Below, piece by piece: positions 55,710 to 64,000 of a DNA stretch of 64,000 nucleotides. The position numbers and the translations under genes are program-made. Position 1 is the first letter of the stretch. Each line of letters begins with the position of its first letter. Where the stretch lies: NCBI RefSeq assembly GCF_002934265.1, contig NZ_PTIX01000016.1:105332-169331 (forward strand). The letters are read 5' to 3'. Source of the stretch: Actinokineospora auranticolor. Its GTDB lineage: Bacteria > Actinomycetota > Actinomycetes > Mycobacteriales > Pseudonocardiaceae. Under the pieces are notes generated by a model. The model ran no database searches and had not been told where the DNA came from. It saw nothing but the letters and a program-made list of their open reading frames with translations.

Positions 55710-58360
55710 CGGGGAACTCCTGTTCGTCGTGGTACGGGGCCAACGGTGCTGAAGGGCCGCGCGCGCCGCCGCAGCCCGCGACCGCGCGGGGGGACGACCC
55801 GCGGTGCGACGGGCCCGGCTGCGCGGTAGAAGGACCGCTTGCCGATCTCGATCAGGACGAGGTAGCCCACCACCATGGCCGCCAGGGCGGCGTAGAAGGC
55901 CAGGGGCAACGGACGGAAGCCCAGGGCACCGGCCAGGGGTGTCGCGGGCAGCAGCGCACCGATGACGACCACGCCGAGCGCGGCCAGGGTCAGCGGCAGG
56001 CTGGGGTGGCTGCGGAAGAACGGGACGGTCCTGGTCCGGATCGCGAAGATCACCAGCGCCTGCGTGGCCAGCGACTCGACGAACCAGCCGGTGTGGAACT
56101 GCTCGGGCCCGGCGTGCAGGACCCAGAGCATCAGGCCGAAGGTGGCGAAGTCGAACACCGAGCTGAGCGGGCCGAAGCGCAGCATGAACCGGCGGATGAA
56201 CGCGATGTCCCAGTGCGCCGGTCTGCGCAGCTGTTCGGCGTCGACGTTGTCGGTGGGGATGGCGAGCTGGCTGGTGTCGTAGAGCAGGTTGTTGAGCAGG
56301 ATCTGCGACGGGAGCATCGGCAGGAACGGCAGGAACAACGATGCCCCGGCGGCGGAAGCCATGTTGCCGAAGTTGCTGGAGGTGCCCATCAGGACGTACT
56401 TGATGGTGTTGGCGAAGATGCGCCTGCCCTCCACGACGCCGTCGGCGAGCACGCCGAGGTCCTTGTCGAGCAGGATGACGTCGGCGGCGTCCTTGGCGAC
56501 GTCGGTGGCCGAGTCGACCGAGATGCCCACGTCGGCGGCGTGCAGGGCGAGCGCGTCGTTGACCCCGTCGCCGAGGAACGCCACAGCGCCCGCGCCGTGG
56601 CGCTGGACCCGCACGATCCTGGCCTTGTGCTCCGGGCCGACGCGGGCGAACACCGTGGTGTCGGGGATGGCGGCGGCGAGGGCTTCGTCGTCGAGGGCAT
56701 CGATGTCGGTACCGGTGAGCGCGCCCCCCGTGGCCAGTCGGAGGTCGCGGCAGACCTTGACGGCCACCGCGGCGTTGTCGCCGGTGACGACCTTCACCGC
56801 GACGCCGAGATCGGCCAGGCGGCGCAGTGCGGTCTCGGCGTCGGGCTTGGGCGGGTCGAGGAAGACCAGGAAGCCGCTCAGGCGCAGGTCCCGTTCGTCC
56901 GCGGCGGTGACTGTCGACAGGTCATCGGCGGGCCGTGTGGCTACGGCGACAACCCGGTTGCCCGCGGCGAACTCGGCGGCCAGCGCGGTCCGCGCCCCGG
57001 ACGGCACGTCCACGCAGCGGTCCAGGACGGCTTCGGGAGCGCCCTTGGTGATCAGGGTTGACGAACCCGACGGAGCGCGGGTGAGCACGGACACCATGCG
57101 GCGGTCGTGGTCGAAGGGCAACACCGCCGTCGGCTCCCGCACCGCCGAGACCGCACCCAGCCCCGTCGCGGCGGGCGAGGACCACATGGCCTGGTCCAAC
57201 GGGCTGCCGCCACTGGCTCGCGCGGACGCCTCGGTGCACCGCAGGCCCCACCGCAGGACCTCGTCCGGGGTGTCGACGGCCGCGGGGACGGCGCGCATGT
57301 ACTGGACCCGGCCCTGGGTGAGGGTTCCGGTCTTGTCGGTGAACAGCACGTCGACGTTGCCCAGGTCCTCGATGCAGACCAGCCGCTTCACCAGGACCCG
57401 GCGGCGGCTCATCCGGCGCGACCCGGCGGCGAGGCTGGTGGAGACCACGGCAGGCAACAGTTGCGGGGTGATGCCGACCGCGATCGCCAGGGAGAACAGC
57501 AGCGCGTCCAGGAACGGCTTGTCCAGCAGGAGGTTCGCCGCGAAGATCGCCGCGGTGAGCGACCCGGCGACGTAGACCAGCAGCATGGAGAACTCGCGCA
57601 GGCCGATCTGGAACTCGGTGTCGAGCGGGTGGGTGTCGAGTCCCGCCGCGATCGAGCCGAACCGGGTGCGGGCGCCGGTGGCGACCACGACGCCGACACC
57701 CGAGCCCGCCCTGACCACCGTGCCCATCAACGCCGCGCTGGACAGCTCCGCCAATGGGGTGTTTGGCGGCACCGGGCCGGTGGACTTGTCCACGGCCAGT
57801 GCTTCGCCGGTCAGAACGGACTCGTCGCACTCCAGACCGGTGGCCGACAGCAGCCGCAGGTCCGCCGGGACGATGTCGCCGAGGCGCAGCTCCAGCACAT
57901 CGCCGGGCACGAGCACGGTGACGTCCACCCGCGACCGGGTGCCCTCGCGGATCACGGTGGTCTCGTGGCGGATTCGGGAGTGCAGGGCCTCGGCGGCCTT
58001 CTCGGCGCGGTACTCGTTGGCGAAGCCCAGCCCCACCGACACGACCACGATCGCGGCGATGATGACCGCGTCACCGCGCTGCCCGAACAGGGCGGACGCC
58101 AAGGCCGCCGCCAGCAACAGCCCGAGCAGCGGGGAGCGGAGTTGGTGCCAGAGCACCGGCAACAGCCTGGCGCGGTGCGAGGACACCGCGTTGAGCCCCC
58201 ACCGGGCCTGCTCTTGGACAACGTCGGCCCGGGTGCGGCCCTGATCGGCGGTGACGCCGAGATCCCGCAGGACCTCCGCCGTGGAGCGGGCCGCCGCGGT
58301 CACCACCTCGGTCGCCGATCCGCTCCGCCGGTCCACCTCGTCGGTCTTCGCCGCGGTCAT
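55706..58360 (-). CDS. mgtA: MgtA-type P-type ATPase (probable magnesium importer)
   Basis: An 884-residue P3B-like ATPase. N-terminal segment and M1-M2, A domain with SVLTGEALAVDK, phosphorylation motif DKTGTLT, hinge KVVTGDN and GDGVNDALALH are all present, with ten membrane helices. SLAIAVGITPQLLPAVV in M4 (not PEGL) and SSNFGNMASAAGASLFLPFL in M5 match MgtA/MgtB. A basic tail (RGRGLRRRARP) extends the C-terminus. The start ATG overlaps the acetate kinase remnant; the 3' end overlaps the USP remnant. It is intact among decayed neighbours. Confidence 0.9.
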   Translation of the reverse strand: MTAAKTDEVDRRSGSATEVVTAAARSTAEVLRDLGVTADQGRTRADVVQEQARWGLNAVSSHRARLLPVLWHQLRSPLLGLLLAAALASALFGQRGDAVIIAAIVVVSVGLGFANEYRAEKAAEALHSRIRHETTVIREGTRSRVDVTVLVPGDVLELRLGDIVPADLRLLSATGLECDESVLTGEALAVDKSTGPVPPNTPLAELSSAALMGTVVRAGSGVGVVVATGARTRFGSIAAGLDTHPLDTEFQIGLREFSMLLVYVAGSLTAAIFAANLLLDKPFLDALLFSLAIAVGITPQLLPAVVSTSLAAGSRRMSRRRVLVKRLVCIEDLGNVDVLFTDKTGTLTQGRVQYMRAVPAAVDTPDEVLRWGLRCTEASARASGGSPLDQAMWSSPAATGLGAVSAVREPTAVLPFDHDRRMVSVLTRAPSGSSTLITKGAPEAVLDRCVDVPSGARTALAAEFAAGNRVVAVATRPADDLSTVTAADERDLRLSGFLVFLDPPKPDAETALRRLADLGVAVKVVTGDNAAVAVKVCRDLRLATGGALTGTDIDALDDEALAAAIPDTTVFARVGPEHKARIVRVQRHGAGAVAFLGDGVNDALALHAADVGISVDSATDVAKDAADVILLDKDLGVLADGVVEGRRIFANTIKYVLMGTSSNFGNMASAAGASLFLPFLPMLPSQILLNNLLYDTSQLAIPTDNVDAEQLRRPAHWDIAFIRRFMLRFGPLSSVFDFATFGLMLWVLHAGPEQFHTGWFVESLATQALVIFAIRTRTVPFFRSHPSLPLTLAALGVVVIGALLPATPLAGALGFRPLPLAFYAALAAMVVGYLVLIEIGKRSFYRAAGPVAPRVVPPRGRGLRRRARPFSTVGPVPRRTGVPR

Positions 58361-58614
58361 CGGAGTGTCTCGTTCGGCACCGGGACCGGACGCGGAGCGC
58401 GTGTCTCCTGGGCGCTCAGGAGGTCTTCCCCGGCGGTGATCACGAAGGTTCGCATCACCGATCCAGATGGAGTGCCACGGGTGTCGGCGCGCGCGGACCG
58501 GTTGTGCTCCAGGCCGAGGGCGCCGCCTGGGAAGCGAGGCCATTCGACCAGTTCGTCGTCGAGCAGGCGCGGCTTCAGGCTCGCCGACTCGGCATCGGTG
58601 ACCAGGACCCGCAC
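58357..58614 (-). pseudogene. ackA: Acetate kinase with a large internal deletion
   Basis: An 85-residue frame. The start (VRVLVTDAESASLKPRLLDD) is the N-terminus of acetate kinase (consensus RVLV-NAGSSSLK-RLLD). The end (VMRTFVITAGEDLLSAQETR) resembles its C-terminal strand-helix. The roughly 300 residues between, including the catalytic Arg and ATP site, are missing. It sits between phosphoketolase, whose acetyl-phosphate product acetate kinase uses, and the ATPase, exactly where ackA is expected. It cannot be functional. Confidence 0.75.
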
Positions 58615-58615
58615 G

Positions 58616-60994
58616 TCAGTTCCCGGACCGCAGGGTCCACCCGGCGATCGCCGGGTCGTCCTCGCCGTGCTCCCGGGTGTGCCTGCGGGCCGCGACCCGG
58701 TTGTCGACCATCGCCTGGCGCAGCCCGGCGGCGCTCTCACCCAATCCGGGGACGCGATCGATGACGTCCATGACCAGGTGGAACCGGTCGAGGTCGTTGA
58801 GCATGACGTTGTCGAACGGGGTGGTCGTGGCGCCCTCCTCCTGGTAGCCGCGCACGTGCAGGTTGCGGTGGTTGGTGCGGCGGTAGGTGAGCAGGTGGAT
58901 CAGCGACGGGTAGCCGTGGAAGGCGAAGACCACCGGCTTGTCGGTGGTGAAGATCGCGTCGAAGTCCACATCGGACAGCCCGCGCGGGTGCTCGGTCTCC
59001 GACTGCAGTCGCATCAGGTCGACCACGTTGACCACCCGCACCCGCAGGGCGGGCAGGTGGGTGCGCAGCAGGTCCGCGGCCGCCACGGCCTCCAGCGTGG
59101 GTACGTCCCCCGCGCACGCGAGCACGACGTCCGGTTCGCCGTGGCCGGTGCCCGCCCACGGCCAGATGCCCAGCCCTCGCGCGCAGTGCGCGATGGCGGC
59201 GTCGATGTCCAGGTAGGTCAGCGCGGGTTGCTTGCCCGCGACGATGACGTTGACGTAGTCCTTGCTGCGCAGGCAGTGGTCGGTCACCGACAGCAGCGTG
59301 TTGGCGTCCGGCGGCAGGTAGACGCGGACGATCTCCGCCTTCTTGTTCACCACGTGGTCGATGAACCCCGGGTCCTGGTGGGAGAATCCGTTGTGGTCTT
59401 GGCGCCACACGTGCGAGGACAACAGGTAGTTCAACGAGGCGATCGGCGCCCGCCAGGGGATGCCGCGGCTGGTCTTGAGCCATTTGGCGTGCTGGTTGAG
59501 CATCGAGTCGACGATGTGGATGAACGCCTCGTAGCAGTTGAACAACCCGTGCCTGCCGGTGAGCAGGTAGCCCTCCAGCCAGCCCTGGCACAGGTGCTCG
59601 GAGAGCACCTCCATGACCCGCCCGTCCGGCGCGAGGTGGTCGTCACCGGCCACCGTGATCGCGTTCCACGCGCGGTTGGTCGTCTCGAGCACCGCGTCGA
59701 GGCGGTTGGACGCCGTCTCGTCCGGACCCATGATCCGGAACCGGTCGGTGTTGGCGGCGACGACCTCGCGCAGGAACCCGCCCAGCACGCGGGTCGCCTC
59801 GCTGGATTCGACCGCGGGACGACCGACCGGCACGGCGTGGTCGCGGAAGTCCGGCATCGACAGCTCGCGCAACAGCCTGCCCCCGTTGGCGTGCGGGTTG
59901 GCGCTCATCCGCCTGGTGCCGGTCGGCGCCAGGGCGCGCAGGTGCGGCAGCAACCGCCCAGTGTCGTCGAACAGCTCCTCGGGGCGGTAGCCGCGCAGCC
60001 ACTCCTCCAGCAGTGCGCGGTGCGCCGGATTCGCCCTTGTCCGCGACAGCGGAACCTGGTGGGCCCGGAACGTGCCCTCCACCTGGACGCCGTCGACCTT
60101 CTTCGGGCCGGTCCAGCCCTTCGGGGTGCGCAACACGATCATCGGCCACACCGGCCGGTCCGCGACCGCCCCGCCGCGGGCGGCGTGCTGGATGGCGGCG
60201 ATGTCGCCGAGCACCTCCTCCAGCGTCGCGGCCAGCAGGCGGTGGACCTCGGCCGGGTCGTCGCCGGTGACGAAGTGCGGCTCGTAGCCGTAGCCGCGCA
60301 TCAGCGCGGCGAGCTCGGCCGCGGGGACGCGGGCCAGCACCGCGGGATTGGCGATCTTGTAGCCGTTGAGGTGCAGCACCGGTAGCACCGCGCCGTCGGT
60401 CACCGGGTTGAGGAACTTGTTCGAGTGCCAGCTCGCCGCGAGCGGGCCGGTTTCCGCCTCCCCGTCTCCCACCACGCACAACGCGATGAGATCCGGGTTG
60501 TCGAACACCGCGCCGAACGCGTGCACCAGCGCGTAGCCGAGTTCCCCGCCTTCGTGGATCGAGCCCGGTGTGTCCGGCGCCACGTGGCTGGGGATGCCCC
60601 CGGGGAAGGAGAACTGGCGGAACAGCGCGCGCAAGCCATCCTCGTCCTCGCCGATGTCCGGGTACACCTCGCTGTAGGTGCCCTCCAGGTACGCGTTGGC
60701 CACCAGCGCCGGGCCACCGTGCCCCGGGCCGGTCACGTACAGGACGTTGAGGTCACGAGCGCGGATGAGCCGGTTCATGTGCGCGTACAACAGGTTCAGC
60801 CCTGGGGTGGTCCCCCAGTGCCCCAGCAACCGAGGTTTCACGTGTTCGGCCAGCAGCGGTTCCCGAAGCAGTGGATTGGCCAGCAGGTAGATCTGCCCGA
60901 CCGAGAGGTAGTTGGCCGCGCGCCAATAAGCGTCGACCAGCGCCAAGTCCTGGTTCGTGGGATCGGCGACCGGCTCGCGGGCGGTGGTCAGCAT
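58616..60994 (-). CDS. xfp: Phosphoketolase (xylulose-5-P/fructose-6-P)
   Basis: A 792-residue thiamine-diphosphate enzyme of normal length. Signatures include [47 protein letters not shown], the TPP motif [19 protein letters not shown], and [15 protein letters not shown]. It cleaves xylulose-5-P or fructose-6-P with phosphate to give acetyl-phosphate. Start ATG 60994 has GAGGAG upstream. It heads an operon with acetate kinase (deleted), MgtA-type ATPase, USP (deleted) and a second ATPase (deleted). Similar gene sets occur in actinobacterial hypoxia/dormancy regulons. Confidence 0.95.
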   Translation of the reverse strand: MLTTAREPVADPTNQDLALVDAYWRAANYLSVGQIYLLANPLLREPLLAEHVKPRLLGHWGTTPGLNLLYAHMNRLIRARDLNVLYVTGPGHGGPALVANAYLEGTYSEVYPDIGEDEDGLRALFRQFSFPGGIPSHVAPDTPGSIHEGGELGYALVHAFGAVFDNPDLIALCVVGDGEAETGPLAASWHSNKFLNPVTDGAVLPVLHLNGYKIANPAVLARVPAAELAALMRGYGYEPHFVTGDDPAEVHRLLAATLEEVLGDIAAIQHAARGGAVADRPVWPMIVLRTPKGWTGPKKVDGVQVEGTFRAHQVPLSRTRANPAHRALLEEWLRGYRPEELFDDTGRLLPHLRALAPTGTRRMSANPHANGGRLLRELSMPDFRDHAVPVGRPAVESSEATRVLGGFLREVVAANTDRFRIMGPDETASNRLDAVLETTNRAWNAITVAGDDHLAPDGRVMEVLSEHLCQGWLEGYLLTGRHGLFNCYEAFIHIVDSMLNQHAKWLKTSRGIPWRAPIASLNYLLSSHVWRQDHNGFSHQDPGFIDHVVNKKAEIVRVYLPPDANTLLSVTDHCLRSKDYVNVIVAGKQPALTYLDIDAAIAHCARGLGIWPWAGTGHGEPDVVLACAGDVPTLEAVAAADLLRTHLPALRVRVVNVVDLMRLQSETEHPRGLSDVDFDAIFTTDKPVVFAFHGYPSLIHLLTYRRTNHRNLHVRGYQEEGATTTPFDNVMLNDLDRFHLVMDVIDRVPGLGESAAGLRQAMVDNRVAARRHTREHGEDDPAIAGWTLRSGN

Positions 60995-61922
60995 GGCGGT
61001 GACTCCTCGGACTGGTGTGCTTGTGGCACCGTCCGGGGTCCTGGGGCGGTGGTGACGTAGAAGGTCAGAAGGTGTCGCGAGCAGCGGCTCGACCGCCCTC
61101 GTCCGCCCAGCGGTCGAGTTCCCCGTCCCGGAGCGGGGAACGCACCGGGACGGCGCCGAGCAGCCTGCCCGGGACGGCCGTCAGGACCGGGGGAGAGGTG
61201 TTGCCGGATCCGGCACGCACCACTCTGCCGACGAACGATGACCTCGACGAGGCGACGCGTGAGCCCGACATCGGGCAGGCTCCCGTCCCCGGTCGACGCG
61301 CGACCGGCAGTCAGAACGCCGAGGACGGCGCCCGCTTGACCGCGGTCGCACGAGGTGAACTCGACACAGCGGAGCCTACGCCCTCCAGGCCCGTGTGACG
61401 CCATGAGCCGGGGACGGTTCTCGCACGTGACGCGCACCGCGGGTGATGACGACAGCCCGCCAACGGCGGTCTCCAAGGCCATGTCCTTGGCCGCCTACCG
61501 TGCGTTGACCGCCATTCGAACATCCGACGAACGCGGGCTTCCGGCTCAAGCGAACGTGATCCACCAGCGCGGGCGCGGCAACGCTTGCCCGAGCGCCGGT
61601 CGCCTGCCCGCGGCGAAGTGGGGCGAAGATTCTCGGCGGAGGGGTGTAGTGTCGTGAGCACGTGCCCTGGACCCCGGTGTCACCTCGACCCGAGGACCGG
61701 TGAACGGCGCGTTTCGACGAGAAGCCCGTTGCCGTGCCCGGCGAGGGACTCGCGTTCTCCCGTCGGCAGGATTCGAACCGGTGATCGGCGGGGCTCCGCC
61801 ACGTCTCGATCTGTCCGCGAAGGACTGTTGCGGCGATCGGGCCCGACCCTGCCTGACGAGGCCACCGGATCAGGCAACCGCGGCCCGTCGTGGCGGCACC
61901 GCCCACAGAGGACAGGACACAC
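60995..61922. other. Intergenic region without a gene
   Basis: About 930 bases between divergent genes. It must contain the promoters of the phosphoketolase operon and the CEOS-like gene. A tRNA T-arm-like string at 61765-61782 is discussed among the rejected items. No frame has coding character. Confidence 0.5.
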
Positions 61923-63062
61923 GTGGATCAGCTCAGCCTCGGCGTCATCGCCCGGTCCCGGAAGGAGGACGAACTCCGACTTCCCCTCCACCCGCGACAC
62001 CTGGACAGGATCGATGCGGACCTGCGGGACCGTGTCTACCTCGAGCGCGGCTACGGGGAACGCTTCGGCGTCTTCGACGATCAACTCGCGGCGTCCGTCG
62101 CGGGGTTGCGCTCACGCGCGGAACTCATCGCGGAATGCGATGTCATCCTGCTGCCGAAGCCACTCGCCGCCGACGTCGCGCAGCTGCGGGAAGGACAGGT
62201 GCTGTGGGGCTGGCCGCACTGCGTCCAGGACGAGGAGCTCACCCAGCACGCCGTCGAACGACGGCTGACGCTCATCGCCTTCGAGGCGATGAACCACTGG
62301 AACTCCGACGGCTCGTTCGGCCTGCACGTCTTCCACAAGAACAACGAGCTCGCGGGCTACTGCTCGGTGTTGCACGCCATGCGGCTGCTCGGCTCGACCG
62401 GTGACTACGGGCGGCGGTTGCGCGCCGTCGTGTTGGGGTTCGGGGCCACCGCACGAGGCGCCGTGACGGCCCTCAACGCGCTCGGGGTGCACGACGTCGA
62501 CATCCTCACCAACCGCGGTGTCGCGGCCGTCAGCTCGCCGATCCACTCCGCGCGGATCATCCACTTCGACCACGGCGACACCGATTCCCGACGCGGGCAC
62601 CACGCCGTCACCGCAGCGGGCCGCGTACCGCTGGCGGCATTCCTCGCCGAACACGACATCATCGTCAACTGCGTGCTCCAGGACACCGACACGCCATTGA
62701 TGTTCCTCACCAACGACGACCTGCCCGTCCTGGCCCCCGGCACCCTGGTCGTCGACGTCTCCTGCGACACGGGTATGGGCTTCGAGTGGGCGCGCCCCAC
62801 CTCGTTCGCACAACCGGACTTCCTTCTGGGAGACCACGTGCGCCACTACGGTGTGGACCACAGCCCGTCCTACCTGTGGAACTCCGCGACCTGGGAGATC
62901 AGCGAAGCGCTCCTCCCGCACCTGCGCCCGGTGCTCACCGGCGCCTGGGACTCCAACGAGACCATCCGACGTGCCATCGAGATCCGCGGGGGAACCATCC
63001 TGAACCCCCGCGTCCTCTCGTTCCAACACCGATCATCGGAGTACCCCCATGCCCGCCTCTGA
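61923..63062 (+). CDS. N5-(carboxyethyl)ornithine synthase-like AlaDH/PNT-family enzyme
   Basis: A 379-residue cytosolic dehydrogenase: LGVIARSRKEDELRLPLHP, KPLAADVAQLREGQVLWGWP, LIAFEAMNHWNSDGSFGLH, KNNELAGYC, the nucleotide-binding loop VVLGFGATARGAVTAL, DVSCDTGMGFEWARPTSF and YGVDHSPSYLWNSATWEI. This is the CEOS branch of the alanine dehydrogenase/transhydrogenase family, which reductively couples pyruvate and an amino acid. Start GTG 61923 has AGGA nearby. It overlaps the RGCVC gene by 14 bases. The exact substrate is unverified. Confidence 0.85.
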   Translation: MDQLSLGVIARSRKEDELRLPLHPRHLDRIDADLRDRVYLERGYGERFGVFDDQLAASVAGLRSRAELIAECDVILLPKPLAADVAQLREGQVLWGWPHCVQDEELTQHAVERRLTLIAFEAMNHWNSDGSFGLHVFHKNNELAGYCSVLHAMRLLGSTGDYGRRLRAVVLGFGATARGAVTALNALGVHDVDILTNRGVAAVSSPIHSARIIHFDHGDTDSRRGHHAVTAAGRVPLAAFLAEHDIIVNCVLQDTDTPLMFLTNDDLPVLAPGTLVVDVSCDTGMGFEWARPTSFAQPDFLLGDHVRHYGVDHSPSYLWNSATWEISEALLPHLRPVLTGAWDSNETIRRAIEIRGGTILNPRVLSFQHRSSEYPHARL

Positions 63063-63204
63063 ACCGAGGACCGCCCTGCTGGAGGCCGCTGTCGACAGCT
63101 GTGCCGTGTGCCCCCACCCGTGGCGCGACCACGACCCCATCGGCGTTCGCTACTGCACCGCCACCGAGGCTTCCGCGCTGTCCCGGGACTGCGTCTGCCG
63201 GTGA
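63049..63204 (+). CDS. RGCVC-type cysteine mini-protein
   Basis: A 51-residue protein: helix EPRTALLEAAVDS, CAVCPHPWRDHDPIGVRYC, then ALSRDCVC-Arg. Cys-x2-Cys-Pro-His-Pro-Trp, a third Cys and a terminal Cys-Val-Cys are the pattern of the RGCVC family of actinomycetes (here RDCVC). It may bind a metal. ATG 63049 overlaps the end of the CEOS-like gene, so the two are probably coupled. Function unknown. Confidence 0.75.
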   Translation: MPASEPRTALLEAAVDSCAVCPHPWRDHDPIGVRYCTATEASALSRDCVCR

Positions 63205-63700
63205 CGCGCGACACCGGTCGCCTGTCCTGGTCGAACGTGTTGCCACGGGAGGTGAGCCGGATTCCAGGCGGTGGTTCGGTGATCGAGGGAGGTCTTGCCC
63301 GCGCTGCGCCCGCTCCTCAGGGACGACGAGACGATACCGGCACGTGTCACCGACTCGGGGCCCTGTGCGGTGCCAAACCGGGGCAGGGTGCCCTGCCCCA
63401 AGATCGTCGTGTCCCGCATGGCGGCCTCGATCGGGCGTTTGCGGCACGCTGAGGTCATCACGCCGGCGTTCGGATCCCTGCGCTGGTCGAGAACTCGGGT
63501 CGTTGATCGGTGGTCTTTGGCTGTCGACTGTCGTGCGGGCTCCTGGCCGGGAAGTGGCGGCTACCGAAACCGCCAGGTCGTCCTCCGATCAGCGAGGAGA
63601 TCGCTGCCCACCTGATCCGTGACCGCGACGCCAGTTCACCCACCGGCCACTCATCACCAGCGGCCACCAACAGCCAGGGCCGGTCGTGACCGTGGCCACG
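63205..63700. other. Intergenic region without a gene
   Basis: About 500 bases between convergent genes. No frame has a ribosome site and coding composition. No strong hairpin was found by eye. Confidence 0.45.
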
Positions 63701-64000
63701 TCAGAGATCGTGCTGTGGTGGCTTGTCCTGTTCGGACGGCGCGAGCGCCTCGTTGAGAGCGCGTGCTTCTTGGAGCTGGTCCTCCAGGCTGACGATGCGA
63801 CACGCGGCTTCCACGCCGGCGCCTTGGTCGACGAGTTCGCGGGCGCGCCCCGCGATGCGCAGTTGGTGACGGGAGTAGCGGCGGTGTCCGCCGGCAGAGC
63901 GCTGCGGCTCGATCAGCCCCGCCTCGTCCAGGCTGCGCAGGAACCCCGGTGTGGTTCCCAGCATCTCCGCGGCTCTGCCCATCGTGTAGGCCGGGTAGTG
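63701..64000 (-). CDS. MerR-family regulator (5' end outside the window)
   Basis: About 99 visible residues of a small MerR-type protein: YPAYTMGRAAEMLGTTPGFL, LDEAGLIEPQRSAGGHRRYS, then RARELVDQGAGVEAACRIVS and a C-terminal coiled helix. The YPAYTMGRAA start and GGHRRYSR are typical of a widespread actinomycete MerR group. The frame continues past base 64000, so the true start is not seen. The C-terminus (SEQDKPPQHDL) is complete. There is no effector domain in the visible part. Confidence 0.85.
   Translation of the reverse strand, partial: HYPAYTMGRAAEMLGTTPGFLRSLDEAGLIEPQRSAGGHRRYSRHQLRIAGRARELVDQGAGVEAACRIVSLEDQLQEARALNEALAPSEQDKPPQHDL

Noticed and set aside
60995..61100. Possible DosR/DevR-type palindrome upstream of phosphoketolase
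   Set aside because: Short GGACC/GGTCC-like pieces are present, but no sequence convincingly matches a DevR box by eye.
61765..61782. tRNA T-arm-like string (GGATTCGAACC) that could mark a tRNA gene or attachment site
   Set aside because: The flanking bases do not form a proper T stem, and no acceptor, D or anticodon arm can be built on either strand.

Overview
The window is GC-rich DNA with strongly G/C-biased codon third positions, GTG starts and many 4-nt ATGA/GTGA gene overlaps, as in a high-GC actinomycete. Several families point to the Pseudonocardiales (for example Saccharothrix, Actinosynnema or Actinokineospora relatives): GAF-ANTAR proteins, DUF5994, DUF6292, an RGCVC-type mini-protein and SpoIIE-type phosphatases with GAF domains. 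This placement is an inference; there is no rRNA or marker gene. No tRNA, rRNA, CRISPR array, phage or intact transposon was found.

Layout. 0.2-6 kb: a YihY/BrkB membrane protein, an SDR plus Orn/Lys/Arg decarboxylase-like pair, an epimerase and a zinc alcohol dehydrogenase. 6.2-16.3 kb: a first partner-switching cluster (GAF-SpoIIE phosphatase, RsbW-like kinase, STAS proteins), a metal-transport operon (divergent Nramp plus PRC-barrel proteins), an Rcp1-like response regulator, a second SpoIIE phosphatase, a 22-residue peptide gene and a LitR/CarH-like MerR regulator. 17-23 kb: a secreted SGNH protein lacking its catalytic residues, a MASE1 histidine kinase/receiver pair, and two MEDS sensor proteins carrying kinase and STAS output domains. 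23.8-31.4 kb: DUF5994, two cold-shock proteins, small membrane proteins, two GAF-ANTAR regulators, a degenerate DevS-like kinase and DUF6292. 32.4-34.8 kb: a complete RsbQ-RsbP-STAS operon. 35-41 kb: a decayed GAF-SpoIIE paralogue fused to a frameshifted secreted protein, then a MarR / DHA2 efflux / FAD monooxygenase resistance-type cassette. 41-48 kb: DUF5994, a DMT transporter, an intact acyl-CoA desaturase, a frameshifted desaturase, three GAF-ANTAR proteins and a STAS protein. 48.6-51.3 kb: a six-gene Asp23/Gls24-AmaP envelope-stress operon. 51.9-61 kb: an HPF-like protein, a PucR regulator, and a phosphoketolase / MgtA-type ATPase operon in which the acetate kinase, universal stress protein and a second ATPase are internally deleted. 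61.9-64 kb: an N5-(carboxyethyl)ornithine synthase-like enzyme, an RGCVC peptide and the edge of a MerR gene.

How it fits together. Most of the window is stress sensing and signal relay: four SpoIIE-type phosphatases (one broken), two HATPase anti-sigma-type kinases, five STAS domains, five ANTAR RNA-binding regulators, two kinase/receiver systems and an RsbQ hydrolase switch. No sigma factor gene is present, so the relays must act on targets elsewhere. Only one of the five STAS domains keeps the canonical D-S-S-G phosphorylation motif.

Gene decay is concentrated at 35-39 kb, 43.8-44.9 kb and 53.9-58.6 kb. Single-base indels in several otherwise intact genes could be real mutations or consensus errors; reads are needed to decide.
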